Shown here one piece after another: positions 27,293 through 36,237 of a DNA stretch of 64,000 bases. The DNA is from Pseudomonas sp. B21-040 (GTDB lineage Bacteria; Pseudomonadota; Gammaproteobacteria; Pseudomonadales; Pseudomonadaceae): NCBI RefSeq assembly GCF_024748695.1, contig NZ_CP087176.1, positions 613,501-677,500 on the forward strand, read 5' to 3'. Positions within the stretch are counted from its first letter, which is position 1; the number at the start of each line of letters is the position of its first letter. A program made the position numbers and the translations under genes. The notes under the pieces were generated by a model. The model did not search any database and had not been told where the DNA came from. It saw nothing but the letters and a program-made list of their open reading frames with translations.

Positions 27293-27991
27293 TTAGATTG
27301 TAACCAGACCGCGTACACCCTCGGCTTCCATATTTTCGCCGCGACCTTGCTGCACGATCTCGCCCCGGGACATCACCAAATATTGATCGGCCAGTTCAGC
27401 GGCGAAATCGTAAAACTGCTCCACCAGCAAAATCGCCATGTCGCCGCGGGCCGCGAGTTTCTTGATCACCGCGCCAATCTCCTTGATCACCGACGGCTGG
27501 ATGCCTTCGGTGGGCTCGTCGAGAATCAGCAACCGTGGGCGGCTGGCCAAGGCCCTGCCGATAGCCAGCTGCTGCTGTTGCCCGCCGGACAAGTCGCCGC
27601 CGCGCCGCTGTTTCATTTGCAGCAGCACCGGGAACAGCTCGTAGATGAACGCCGGGACTTCCTTGGCTTCGCTGCCGGGAAAACGCGACAGCCCCATCAA
27701 CAGGTTTTCTTCCACGGTCAGCCGGCCGAAGATTTCACGGCCCTGCGGCACGTAGGCGATGCCGGCATGCACGCGTTGGTGCGGCTTGAAGGAGGTGATC
27801 GGTTTGCCTTCCCAATTCACCGCACCTTCCTTGGCTGGCAGCAGACCCATCAGGCACTTGAGCAGCGTGGTCTTGCCCACCCCGTTGCGGCCGAGCAGGC
27901 AGGTGACTTCGCCGACCTTCACCTCAAACGTCAGGCCCCGCAGGATGTGACTACCGCCGTAATACTGGTGCAGCTTGTCGACTTGCAGCAT
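27293..27991 (-). CDS. urtE: Urea ABC transporter ATPase UrtE
   Basis: 232 residues from the start at 27991 (MLQVDKLHQYYGG). Upstream codons fall in a REP element and are rejected. It has Walker A GRNGVGKTT, the signature LSGGQQQQLAIGRAL, Walker B LLILDEPTEGIQP and the H-loop-region MAILLVEQF. It is a LivF-type ATPase of a branched-chain-like importer; urea specificity comes from the complete urtABCDE-ureD context. Confidence 0.96.
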   Translation of the reverse strand: MLQVDKLHQYYGGSHILRGLTFEVKVGEVTCLLGRNGVGKTTLLKCLMGLLPAKEGAVNWEGKPITSFKPHQRVHAGIAYVPQGREIFGRLTVEENLLMGLSRFPGSEAKEVPAFIYELFPVLLQMKQRRGGDLSGGQQQQLAIGRALASRPRLLILDEPTEGIQPSVIKEIGAVIKKLAARGDMAILLVEQFYDFAAELADQYLVMSRGEIVQQGRGENMEAEGVRGLVTI

Positions 27992-28010
27992 TCTCAAATT
28001 CCCCTCAGTG

Positions 28011-28117
28011 ATCGTTCCCACGCTCTGCGTGGGAATGCATCCCGTGACGCTCCGCGTCACATAACGGCGGACGCGGAGCGTCCATGGCGGCATTCCCACG
28101 CGGAGCGTGGGAACGAT
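28011..28117. repeat. Compound REP element between urtD and urtE
   Basis: ATCGTTCCCACGCTCTGCGTGGGA at 28011 through TTCCCACGCGGAGCGTGGGAACGAT at 28117, with internal hairpins. It is almost the same block as 12070-12179. It interrupts the operon just upstream of the urtE start. Confidence 0.87.
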
Positions 28118-28133
28118 CAAGGTGTTTGCAGGT

Positions 28134-29003
28134 TCAGCGACCGAGATACACTTCAATCACCCGCTCATTCTCCTGCACCTGTTCCAGCGACCCTTCGGCC
28201 AGCACGCTGCCCTGGTGCAACACGGTGACGTGGTCGGCAATCGAGCCGACGAAACCCATGTCGTGCTCCACCACCATCAGCGAATGCTTGCCGGCCAGGC
28301 TTTTGAACAACTCGGCGGTGAATTCGGTTTCGGCGTCGGTCATGCCCGCCACCGGTTCGTCGAGCAGCAGCAGTTGCGGGTCTTGCATCAGCAGCATGCC
28401 GATTTCCAGAAACTGCTTCTGACCATGGGACAACAAACCCGCCGGACGATTGACCGACGTCGTCAGGCGAATGGTTTCCAGCACGTCAGTGATGCGATCT
28501 TTCTGTTCGCCACTCAGGCGCGCGCGCAGGCTGGCCCACACCGACTTGTCGGTTTTCTGCGCCAGCTCCAGGTTTTCGAACACGCTCAAGGCTTCGAACA
28601 CCGTTGGCTTCTGAAACTTGCGCCCGATGCCGGCCTGGGCGATCTGCACTTCGCTCATCTGCGTCAGGTCCAGGGTTTCACCAAACCAGGCCTTGCCATG
28701 ACTCGGGCGAGTCTTGCCGGTGATCACGTCCATCAGCGTGGTCTTGCCCGCGCCGTTGGGGCCGATGATGCAGCGCAGTTCGCCGACGCCGATGTACAGG
28801 TTCAGCGCGTTCAGCGCTTTAAAGCCGTCGAAGCTGACGCTGATGTCTTCCAGGGTCAGGATCGTGCCGTGGCGGGTATCGAGGCCCGGACCGACGCGTT
28901 GGCCAAGACCAATGGAATCGCGGCTGGTGCCGGCATCCTTATTCGGTTCCACAGGAAAAAAAGCAGGTTCGAGCATGAATTCCGCCGTCGGTGTGATTCT
29001 CAT
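28134..29003 (-). CDS. urtD: Urea ABC transporter ATPase UrtD
   Basis: 289 residues. Walker A is GPNGAGKTT, the signature is LSHGQKQFLEIGMLL, Walker B is LLLLDEPVAGM and the switch His lies in LMVVEHDMGFV. It has a ~55-residue N-terminal extension before the ATPase core, usual for UrtD. Its ATG overlaps the urtC stop (ATGA). Confidence 0.96.
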   Translation of the reverse strand: MRITPTAEFMLEPAFFPVEPNKDAGTSRDSIGLGQRVGPGLDTRHGTILTLEDISVSFDGFKALNALNLYIGVGELRCIIGPNGAGKTTLMDVITGKTRPSHGKAWFGETLDLTQMSEVQIAQAGIGRKFQKPTVFEALSVFENLELAQKTDKSVWASLRARLSGEQKDRITDVLETIRLTTSVNRPAGLLSHGQKQFLEIGMLLMQDPQLLLLDEPVAGMTDAETEFTAELFKSLAGKHSLMVVEHDMGFVGSIADHVTVLHQGSVLAEGSLEQVQENERVIEVYLGR

Positions 29004-30078
29004 TGTTCGCCCCTTTTCTTCAGCAGACCGATCACGCCTTTAGGCAGATACAAGGTCACGACGATGAACAGCGCGCCGAGGAAAAACAGCCAGTATTCCG
29101 GGAACGCCACGGTGAACCAGCTCTTCATACCGTTGACCACGCCGGCGCCCAGCAGCGGGCCGATCAAGGTTCCGCGACCACCCAAAGCGACCCACACCGC
29201 TGCTTCGATGGAGTTGGTCGGCGACATTTCACTCGGGTTGATGATCCCGACCTGCGGCACGTACAGCGCCCCGGCCAAGCCGCACAACACTGCGCTCAAC
29301 ACCCAGACAAACAACTTGAAACCGCGCGGGTCGTAGCCGCAGAACATCAGGCGGTTTTCCGCATCGCGCAGCGCCGTCAGCACCCGGCCGAACTTGCTCT
29401 GCGCCAGGCGCCAGCCGATGAACAAACTGGCGACCAGCAACACCACCGTGGCGAAAAACAACACGGCGCGGGTGCCCGGTTCAGTAATGCCGAAGCCGAG
29501 AATGGTGCGGAAATTGGTGAAGCCGTTGTTGCCGCCAAACCCGGTTTCGTTGCGGAAGAACAGCAGCATCCCGGCGAAGGTCAGGGCCTGGGTCATGATC
29601 GAGAAATACACGCCCTTGATCCGCGAGCGGAAGGCGAAGAAGCCGAACACCAACGCCAGCAACCCGGGGCCAACACCACCAGGCACATCGCCCAGAGGAA
29701 GCTGCTGGTGCCGGTCCAGTACCACGGCAATTCAGTCCACGACAGGAACGTCATGAACGCCGGCAAACCATCGCCCGAGGCCTGGCGCATCAGGTACATG
29801 CCCATCGCGTAACCGCCGAGGGCGAAGAACAGGCCGTGGCCGAGGGACAGCAGTCCGGCGTATCCCCAGACCAGATCGAGTGCGAGGGCGACGATGGCGT
29901 AGCAGAGGATTTTGCCCACCAGCGTCAGCGTGTAAGCCGACACGTGAAATGCACTGTCCGCCGGCAACAACGACAGCAGTGGCAATGCCAGCAACAGAAC
30001 GAGGACGACCGCACCGACGGCAATCGTGGCGGTGGGGCCGGCTTTTTGTGTGGCAGTAACGAGCAGGGGCTGGTTCAT
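29000..30078 (-). pseudogene. urtC: Urea ABC transporter permease UrtC, frameshifted by one base
   Basis: The first part (from ATG 30078) encodes the correct UrtC N-terminus through SSFLWAMCLVVLAPG, then continues in the wrong frame. The rest (GLLALVFGFFAFRSRIKGVY to the stop at 29000) lies in another frame. The break is at the CCCGGGG run at 29663-29669, where one base appears to be missing. With one base restored the gene would be 1080 nt, 359 residues, the usual UrtC length. Both ends overlap neighbours by ATGA as in an intact operon. It may be a true inactivating mutation or a sequencing error. Confidence 0.88.
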
Positions 30079-31577
30079 CAGTCGATCACCCGTCCTTTCA
30101 GTGCGAAGAGGCCTTGCGGACGCTTCTGGATGAACAAAATGATCAGCGCGAGGATGAGGATTTTGCCGAGTACGGCGCCGATTTGCGGTTCGAGAATCTT
30201 GTTGGCAATCCCCAGGCCGAACGCGGCCAATACGCTACCGGCCAACTGACCGACACCGCCGAGCACCACCACCAGGAACGAGTCGATGATGTAGCTCTGG
30301 CCGAGGTCCGGGCCGACGTTGCCGATCTGGCTGAGGGCCACGCCACCAAGGCCTGCAATGCCCGAGCCGAGGCCGAAGGCGAGCATGTCCACGCGCCCGG
30401 TGGGTACGCCGCAGCACGCGGCCATGTTGCGATTCTGGGTGACGGCGCGCACGTTCAGGCCCAGTCGTGTCTTGTTCAACAACAGCCAGGTCAGCACCAC
30501 CACAAACAGCGCGAAGGCGATGATGACGATGCGGTTGTACGGCAGCACCAGATTCGGCAGCACTTGAATCCCGCCCGACAACCACGCCGGGTTGGCCACT
30601 TCAACGTTCTGCGCACCGAACACCAGGCGCACCAGTTGAATCAACATCAGGCTGATGCCCCACGTGGCGAGTAGCGTTTCCAATGGGCGGCCGTAGAGGT
30701 GACGAATCACCGTACGCTCCAGCGCCATGCCGATGGCGGCGGTGACGAAAAACGCCACCGGCAAGGCAATCAACGGGTAGAACTCGATGGCCTGCGGAGC
30801 GAAGCGCTGGAACAGCATCTGCACGACGTACGTCGAGTACGCGCCGAGCATCAGCATCTCGCCGTGCGCCATGTTGATCACGCCGAGCAGGCCGAAGGTG
30901 ATCGCCAGGCCCAGGGCGGCGAGCAGCAAAATCGAACCGAGGGACATGCCGCTGAACGCCTGACCGAGCATCTCGCCGATCAGCAGTTTGCGTTTGACTT
31001 GGGCGAGGCTGGTTTCGGCGGCGGTGCGCACCGTGGCGTCGGCTTCGACACCCGGTTCCAGCAGGCTTTCGAGGCGAGTGCGGGCCAACGGGTCGCCGGT
31101 TTCACCCAGCAGCCGGATGGCGGCGAGGCGTACAGCCGGGTCGGTGTCGACCAGTTGAAGGTTGGCCAGCGCCAGGCTGAGAGCGGCATGGACGCTTTCG
31201 TCCTGTTCGCCCGCCAGTTGCTGACCGAGGAATTTCAGCTGTGCGGGTTTGGCACTTTTCTGCAGTTGTTGCGCAGCGGTCAGACGGGTTTTGGCGTCGG
31301 CGGCGAGCAATTGGTGGCTGGCCAGTGCGGTGTCGATCAGACCCCGCAGGCGATTATTCAGGCGCAGGGTTTTGGCTTGGCCGTCGACGGTCAACTCACC
31401 TTGTTGCAGGGCGTTGATCAGTTCGATACGGGCCGAATCGGGCTGCGCGGCCCAGGCTTCCAGCAGTTTGGCTTGCTGCACGGGGTTGGCGGCGACGAAG
31501 TCTTCGGCGTCGCTGGCGTGGGAAACCATCGGCAACAGCAAAAAAGTTATGGTGAGAAGCAGGCGATAAAGGGACAT
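30078..31577 (-). CDS. urtB: Urea ABC transporter permease UrtB
   Basis: 499 residues. A signal-like N-terminus and a ~190-residue helical periplasmic-type domain precede a LivH-type permease of about eight membrane segments (GLAITFGLLGVINMAHGEML, then GLNVRAVTQNRNMAACCGV). The long N-terminal extension is characteristic of UrtB. The stop codon overlaps the urtC start (ATGA). No frameshift is seen in this gene. Confidence 0.96.
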   Translation of the reverse strand: MSLYRLLLTITFLLLPMVSHASDAEDFVAANPVQQAKLLEAWAAQPDSARIELINALQQGELTVDGQAKTLRLNNRLRGLIDTALASHQLLAADAKTRLTAAQQLQKSAKPAQLKFLGQQLAGEQDESVHAALSLALANLQLVDTDPAVRLAAIRLLGETGDPLARTRLESLLEPGVEADATVRTAAETSLAQVKRKLLIGEMLGQAFSGMSLGSILLLAALGLAITFGLLGVINMAHGEMLMLGAYSTYVVQMLFQRFAPQAIEFYPLIALPVAFFVTAAIGMALERTVIRHLYGRPLETLLATWGISLMLIQLVRLVFGAQNVEVANPAWLSGGIQVLPNLVLPYNRIVIIAFALFVVVLTWLLLNKTRLGLNVRAVTQNRNMAACCGVPTGRVDMLAFGLGSGIAGLGGVALSQIGNVGPDLGQSYIIDSFLVVVLGGVGQLAGSVLAAFGLGIANKILEPQIGAVLGKILILALIILFIQKRPQGLFALKGRVID

Positions 31578-31603
31578 AGCTACGTCCTGAAAGGCGACGA
31601 TGG

Positions 31604-31685
31604 ACCCTGTAGGAGCCGAGATTGCTCGCGATGGCGGTGTGTCTGACGTACCGCAATCGCGAGCAAGCTCGGCTCCTACAGGGTT
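31604..31685. repeat. REP pair between urtA and urtB
   Basis: Arms 31604-31632 and 31656-31685 (ACCCTGTAGGAGCCGAG... and its inverse). A stem-loop here could reduce expression of the permease genes relative to the binding protein gene upstream. Confidence 0.85.
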
Positions 31686-31704
31686 AGGGGCTTATTCCCG
31701 GGAA

Positions 31705-32969
31705 TCAGTTGCTCTTCATCGCATAGTCAGGCTTTTTGTCGTTGCCATCGATAAACGGGCTCCACGGCTGGGCGCGGATCGGCCCTTCGGTCTGCCACAC
31801 CACGTTGAACTGACCGTCGGCCTGGATCTCGCCGATCATCACCGGCTTGTGCAGGTGGTGATTGGTCTTGTCCATGGTCAGGGTGTAGCCGGACGGCGCG
31901 GCAAAAGTCTGGCCGGCCAAGGCTTCGCGGACTTTGTCGACGTCGGTGGACTTGGCTTTCTCAGCCGCTTGCGCCCACATATGAATGCCGACGTAGGTGG
32001 CTTCCATCGGGTCGTTGGTCACCGCTTTGTCCGCGCCCGGCAGGTTGTGTTTCTTGGCGTAGGCTTTCCAGTCGGCGACGAATTTCTTGTTCTGCGGGTT
32101 CTCGACGGACTCGAAGTAGTTCCACGCCGCGAGGTTGCCCACCAACGGCTTGGTGTCGATGCCGCGCAGTTCTTCTTCTCCCACCGAGAACGCCACGACC
32201 GGCACGTCGGTGGCTTTCAGGCCCTGGTTGGCCAGTTCTTTATAGAACGGCACGTTGGAGTCGCCGTTGACGGTCGAGATGACGGCAGTCTTGCCACCGG
32301 CCGAGAATTTTTTGATGTTGGCAACGATGGTCTGGTAATCGGCGTGGCCGAACGGGGTGTAGACCTCTTCGATGTCCTTGTCGGCCACACCTTTGGAGTG
32401 CAGGAACGAACGCAGGATTTTGTTGGTGGTGCGCGGGTAGACGTAGTCAGTGCCCAGCAAGAAGTAGCGCTTGGCGCTGCCGCCTTCTTCGCTCATCAGG
32501 TATTCAACGGCGGGATCGCCTGCTGGTTCGGTGCGGCGCCGGTGTAGAACACGTTCGGCGACATCTCTTCGCCTTCGTATTGCACCGGGTAGAACAGCAA
32601 GCCGTTGAGTTCTTCGAACACTGGCAATACCGATTTACGCGACACGGACGTCCAGCAACCAAACACCACGGCCACTTTGTCTTGAGTCAGCAACTGCCGG
32701 CCCTTTTCGGCAAACAGCGGCCAGTTCGACGCCGGGTCCACGACCACGGGCTCCAGCATCTTGCCGTTCACGCCGCCCTTGGCGTTGATCTCGTCGATGG
32801 TCATCAACGCCATGTCTTTGAGCGATGTTTCAGAGATCGCCATGGTGCCGGACAACGAATGCAGAATACCGACCTTGATGGTCTCGGCGGCCTGGACGGT
32901 CCAGGTCATGCCCATCGCGGCAATGGATGCCGAGAGTGTGAAAGCCTTGATCAAGCTACGACGCTTCAT
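31705..32969 (-). pseudogene. urtA: Urea-binding protein UrtA, frameshifted by one base
   Basis: From the ATG at 32969 the product has a twin-arginine-like/Sec N-terminus ([20 protein letters not shown]) and correct UrtA sequence up to [10 protein letters not shown]. It then shifts to PLNT-stop. The remaining ~263 residues (MSEEGGSAKRYFLLGTDYVY onward) continue in another frame to 31705. The break is at 32508-32515, where one G of an expected CCCGGCC appears missing. Restoring one base gives 1266 nt, 421 residues, the usual UrtA length. As read, no functional binding protein would be made. Confidence 0.88.
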
Positions 32970-33033
32970 TGTGCGATCTCCATGAACTTATGAATTTTCT
33001 TGGTGGGCAGATGCGGACTACTGAAGGGTGTTT

Positions 33034-33049
33034 TGCAAGGGCTGTGCCC
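33034..33049 (-). promoter_or_regulatory. Putative sigma-54 promoter of urtABCDE
   Basis: On the minus strand the element reads GGGCACAGCCCTTGCA. It has the invariant GG and GC with exactly 10 bases between them and matches TGGCAC-N5-TTGC except at the first base. It lies about 65-80 nt upstream of the urtA start, so transcription would begin near 33023. This fits NtrC-dependent activation under nitrogen limitation; GCACC/GGTGC half-sites further upstream (33104-33109, 33132-33137) are possible but unproven NtrC contacts. Confidence 0.65.
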
Positions 33050-33186
33050 GGTCGGCGAAAGGCAGGGAAATGTCGGTTTAGAGCGGTTGCGCGGGTTGGA
33101 GGCGCACCAGTAAGGGACGAGGGCGGGGCGGTGGTGCGACGAGGTGCGCCACATTGGGGCGTAGTCCTTGCAAGCAACATCGATCA

Positions 33187-33280
33187 AATGTGGGAGCGGG
33201 CTTGCTCGCGAAAGCGGTGTGTCAGTCACATTGATGCTGGATGTGCCGCCGTCATCGCGAGCAGGCTCGCTCCTACATTT
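33187..33280. repeat. REP pair upstream of the urt promoter
   Basis: AATGTGGGAGCGGGCTTGCTC at 33187 and an inverse, slightly diverged arm ending CTCGCTCCTACATTT at 33280. It lies between urtA and a small minus-strand gene that shares its direction. Confidence 0.82.
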
Positions 33281-33293
33281 TTTTGCGGTGTTT

Positions 33294-33665
33294 CTAAGTG
33301 GGGACGACGTTATCCACCGCGCGGTTCACGGCCAGTTCCGCGAGCATGATGATCTGCTGGATCGCCATCGCCTTGTGGCGTTGCGGGCCGATCAGGTCGG
33401 TGGCGAAATCGCTGGCCATGACGCTGGCGGATGCCAGGGATTCACAGGCGTTGACCAACAGGCTTTCGGTGTCGTTGTTCGGGGCGATCATGAACATGGT
33501 GCTGGGGCGGCGGGGTTTTTCGGTGTAGTGCGCCGGGGGATCGAGGTAGTAGTCGAGGGCGCGTTTGATGGCGTCGCGGTCCCTGAGCAGATCTTCGTCG
33601 CGAGATGTTTCGGGATCGGAGATGGTGGTGTCGATGGGTGGATCTGGTACGAGCTTCTTATTCAT
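33294..33665 (-). CDS. Small conserved Pseudomonas protein of unknown function
   Basis: 123 residues, acidic N-terminus (MNKKLVPDPPIDTTISDPET) and a C-terminal helical part (TESLLVNACESLASASVMAS, then AIQQIIMLAELAVNRAVD). It resembles the DUF3077/DUF6124-like small proteins often present in several copies in fluorescent pseudomonads; I am not sure which model fits. No signal peptide, membrane helix or catalytic motif. It is monocistronic with a long upstream region. Confidence 0.65.
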   Translation of the reverse strand: MNKKLVPDPPIDTTISDPETSRDEDLLRDRDAIKRALDYYLDPPAHYTEKPRRPSTMFMIAPNNDTESLLVNACESLASASVMASDFATDLIGPQRHKAMAIQQIIMLAELAVNRAVDNVVPT

Positions 33666-34262
33666 GTGAATACCTTGGTTTCAAGTTGGAGCCACCAATT
33701 GCCGTTTCTCACGCGGCGAAGAGGGAGGCAGCTATGTGCAGGGTGAGAAACCGGGAAGCCAAGAAACCGGCCGGACCGAAGTCCGCCCACACACAGCCGC
33801 CATAACGCATTTGCAGGCAGCGGATAAGCTGACGGCAATTATGCTGATACGAGTACTGCGTGGCTATATTTCCCGGGTTCTCACGCCCGATCACTGATGT
33901 GCAGTGACGGCCCCAGACTAGACAGCTCACGTCCGACGAACAACCTGAAAAACCCGTGGGAAACGTCCTGACTTTTTGCGTCCGTATAAACACACATAAA
34001 CAAGCCCAGAATCACAACTCCCCTGCGAGAGCGGGTTTGTGCGTATTTGCATGGACTTGAGCACCCATTTGCATTGCCCCTGACCGGTCAATTGCATCCG
34101 TGCTGACCAATTGTTTGTATTCGACTTGACCAGCACACGCCGTAGTGACGACCGGCAGAGAGCGCCCCATTGCTGCCCTCCGCTAAGGGCAGCCAGGGAC
34201 TGTGGATTCAGCAGGTCGATGCAACACAACTAAATTCTGTGTAAGTAGAAGGCGTGTTGCAG
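33666..34262. other. Long region without a convincing gene
   Basis: These ~600 nt lie upstream of the small minus-strand gene. A minus-strand frame at 33709-33993 (94 codons, ending GPAGFLASRFLTLHIAASLF) can be read, but it lacks a clear ribosome-binding site and its coding status is doubtful. I have an impression of similar sequence upstream of related small genes in other pseudomonads, which would fit a repeated leader or control region. Nothing else is recognised. Confidence 0.35.
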
Positions 34263-34463
34263 ATGAAAGAGATCTCGGATCTATTACACCGAAAGCCAGA
34301 AAAAACTGATGTGGGATCACTGGCAGTAAGGCGACTGCTCTCCAGCAGATCGCCCAACTATTTGATCGAAACCATTCATCGATACAGCGCATCTTGGCGC
34401 AAACAGGGGGTGTCAGTTCAACTAAGCCCCTCCGGTACGCAGGACATGCTGGTTAGCGACTGA
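34263..34463 (+). CDS. Possible small protein, unrecognised
   Basis: 66 codons from ATG 34263 (MKEISDLLHRKPEKTDVGSL...). A weak AAGG lies upstream. The sequence is basic and helical in character with atypical codon use for this genome (for example CTA, AGA, GGA). Its end overlaps the convergent SYLF gene by 11 nt. No homologue is recognised; it could be spurious. Confidence 0.3.
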   Translation: MKEISDLLHRKPEKTDVGSLAVRRLLSSRSPNYLIETIHRYSASWRKQGVSVQLSPSGTQDMLVSD

Positions 34464-35022
34464 GCTTGGTAATTTTTGAACCCTGCAATCCCAGCCCGGC
34501 CATTAAGCCCTTTTGATCAAAGATGAACGCATAGACATCGGACTGAGCCGTTGAGGTAGTCATCGACTTGGCCATGCCTGAATCTACGACCACGATGCTT
34601 GGGCCCACGCCGACCTCAAATCCATTAACATTTTTCAGATCGTTCATCGCTGAATAGGTCATGAAGAACATCACGTAACCAAACCTCTGCACGCCCGCCT
34701 GAAGGCCGTATGAGGCTGCTGTGGTGGCGTAGTATCCCGTGACTTTTCCGTTCTCGATCAATTCGCCTTCGCCATGATGTGCGCCGGCGATGAGGCCCGC
34801 TTTCAGCACATCAGGGAAAACGAGGATACCCTTGGCTCGCTGCGCGAGGGCGCGCGCTTGCGGCGTTTTGGTATACAAACTCTGTAACGCCGCCTTCGCG
34901 TCGCGGTCCATTTCCGCGTTAGCAGCCTTCGCACTAGAGGCGGAAGTTGATTGATTCATTTGGCAGCCCGCAGCGATCGCGAAGATTGAAATCATTGCGA
35001 TCATTCGAAGGTATTTGATCAT
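34453..35022 (-). CDS. SYLF-domain (Ysc84-like) lipoprotein
   Basis: 189 residues from the ATG at 35022, which has GGAG upstream; an in-frame TTG at 35028 is less likely. The N-terminus is a lipoprotein signal with the lipobox A-A-G-C (Cys near residue 19). The mature part has SYLF features: ARALAQRAKGILVFPDVLKAG, then TAASYGLQAGVQRFGYVMFF and a C-terminal YAFIFDQKGLMAGLGLQGSKI. SYLF domains bind phosphoinositide-like lipids in eukaryotes; bacterial lipoprotein versions have no proven role. Confidence 0.88.
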   Translation of the reverse strand: MIKYLRMIAMISIFAIAAGCQMNQSTSASSAKAANAEMDRDAKAALQSLYTKTPQARALAQRAKGILVFPDVLKAGLIAGAHHGEGELIENGKVTGYYATTAASYGLQAGVQRFGYVMFFMTYSAMNDLKNVNGFEVGVGPSIVVVDSGMAKSMTTSTAQSDVYAFIFDQKGLMAGLGLQGSKITKLSR

Positions 35023-35465
35023 GAGCAATACTCCGTTTTTGTACCTGCCGTTGAGGAACCTGCGTGGCGACAGCCGTTGCGGCTCAAAGACCGACGGGGT
35101 CGACCTTTCACTTAGACTGTAATCCTATTAAGCGGTTGGTCAAATGCTATGCGAATTGATAACAGGGCCATCCGGTGGACTGATGGCTTTTTATTGCTTG
35201 ATGCAAAAAAACACCGGTAAACGAAACTGAGGTGCCGGTGGTTTTCAGCGCTGTAAACAGCTGTCGCCCCATGCCGGGATGACTCCGATGGCGCTCGGAC
35301 AGCGCGGGTTGAACCGGTGACGAGGCCAACACCAAACAACATTCAAACCCGCAAACCGACGAGACCCGCCTTAGTGGCGTTGTGGTCAATGGCGAACTAG
35401 GCTCAGCCAGCAGTCATGTGAATAGGGTGTTGTTTCACATCAACGTCGAGCCAGGAGTGGGATGT
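35023..35465. other. Intergenic region with hairpins, no clear gene
   Basis: These 443 nt separate divergent genes. GCCATC-CGGTGGACT-GATGGC followed by five T at 35167-35192 looks like a plus-strand intrinsic terminator, yet no plus-strand gene precedes it. CACCGG...CCGGTG and CAGCGCTGTAAACAGCTG hairpins follow. A minus-strand frame of ~80 codons (35147-35389) is not convincing. A small RNA ending at 35192 or a repeat unit is possible. Confidence 0.35.
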
Positions 35466-36236
35466 ATGAAAGCCAGCACGCGTGTTTTCTGCCTGATGTT
35501 CTCCGTGGCCCTGGCATCCGTGGCCCATGCAGAGGATCCGCCCGCGACGCCGAGCAACCCGCTAATCAACACGCGTGTTGTCGACAAGCTCATTGATATG
35601 GGCAATTACCTGCGCAGTTTGCCGAAGTTTCAGGTGGACGCCGAAGTGACGCGGGACTCGGTTCTTGAGTCTGGGCAGAAGATCAAAACCCAATCCACCA
35701 ATACGCTGAAAGTCCTCGACCACAATCGGTTTTACGCTAAGGCAGACGGCGACGTGCGCAACCGGGAGCTGTTCTACAACGGCAAGCAGCTGACCCAATA
35801 CGCCCCGTTCCTCAAGTACTACACAACAGTAGACGCGCCGCCAACACTGTCCGAAGCCCTGCACCTGTTCGAGGAACATTACGGTATTCAAGTGCCCATG
35901 GAGGACCTGTTCCTGTTCGGCAGCGATCAGTCGCAAATTGATGCACTCAAGGAAGCGGCCTACGTTGGGCCTTCGACGATCGACGGCAAGCTGTGTGACC
36001 ATTTGGCGTTCAGGCAGGAGGGCGTCGACTGGCAGCTGTGGATCACTCGTTCGCAAACACCGCTACCGTGCAAGCTGGTGATTACCACCACCGATGCACC
36101 CAGTTTTCCGGAATACAGCGCGGTATATCGCTGGAATCTGAAACCGCAGTTGAAGGAGTCAATGTTCACCTTCAAACCGGGCAAAGGCGATGCAGCTATT
36201 CCGTTGAAAAAAGTGGCTGAGCAGGGAGGGCAATGA
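35466..36236 (+). CDS. Periplasmic DUF2092-like protein
   Basis: 256 residues from ATG 35466, with AGGAG upstream and a Sec signal peptide (cleavage near AHAED, residue 22). The mature domain resembles the DUF2092/LolA-like lipid-carrier fold: LRSLPKFQVDAEVTRDSVLESG, NRFYAKADGDVRNRELFYNGK and DGKLCDHLAFRQEGVDWQLWI. Function unknown. The stop is one base before the next gene, so the pair is an operon. Confidence 0.82.
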   Translation: MKASTRVFCLMFSVALASVAHAEDPPATPSNPLINTRVVDKLIDMGNYLRSLPKFQVDAEVTRDSVLESGQKIKTQSTNTLKVLDHNRFYAKADGDVRNRELFYNGKQLTQYAPFLKYYTTVDAPPTLSEALHLFEEHYGIQVPMEDLFLFGSDQSQIDALKEAAYVGPSTIDGKLCDHLAFRQEGVDWQLWITRSQTPLPCKLVITTTDAPSFPEYSAVYRWNLKPQLKESMFTFKPGKGDAAIPLKKVAEQGGQ

Positions 36237-36237
36237 C

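Noticed and set aside
33709..33993. 94-codon minus-strand gene
   Set aside because: No ribosome-binding site and no domain; it is more likely part of a leader or control region.
35147..35389. 80-codon minus-strand gene
   Set aside because: It overlaps several hairpins and has poor coding character; kept only as part of an unexplained intergenic region.
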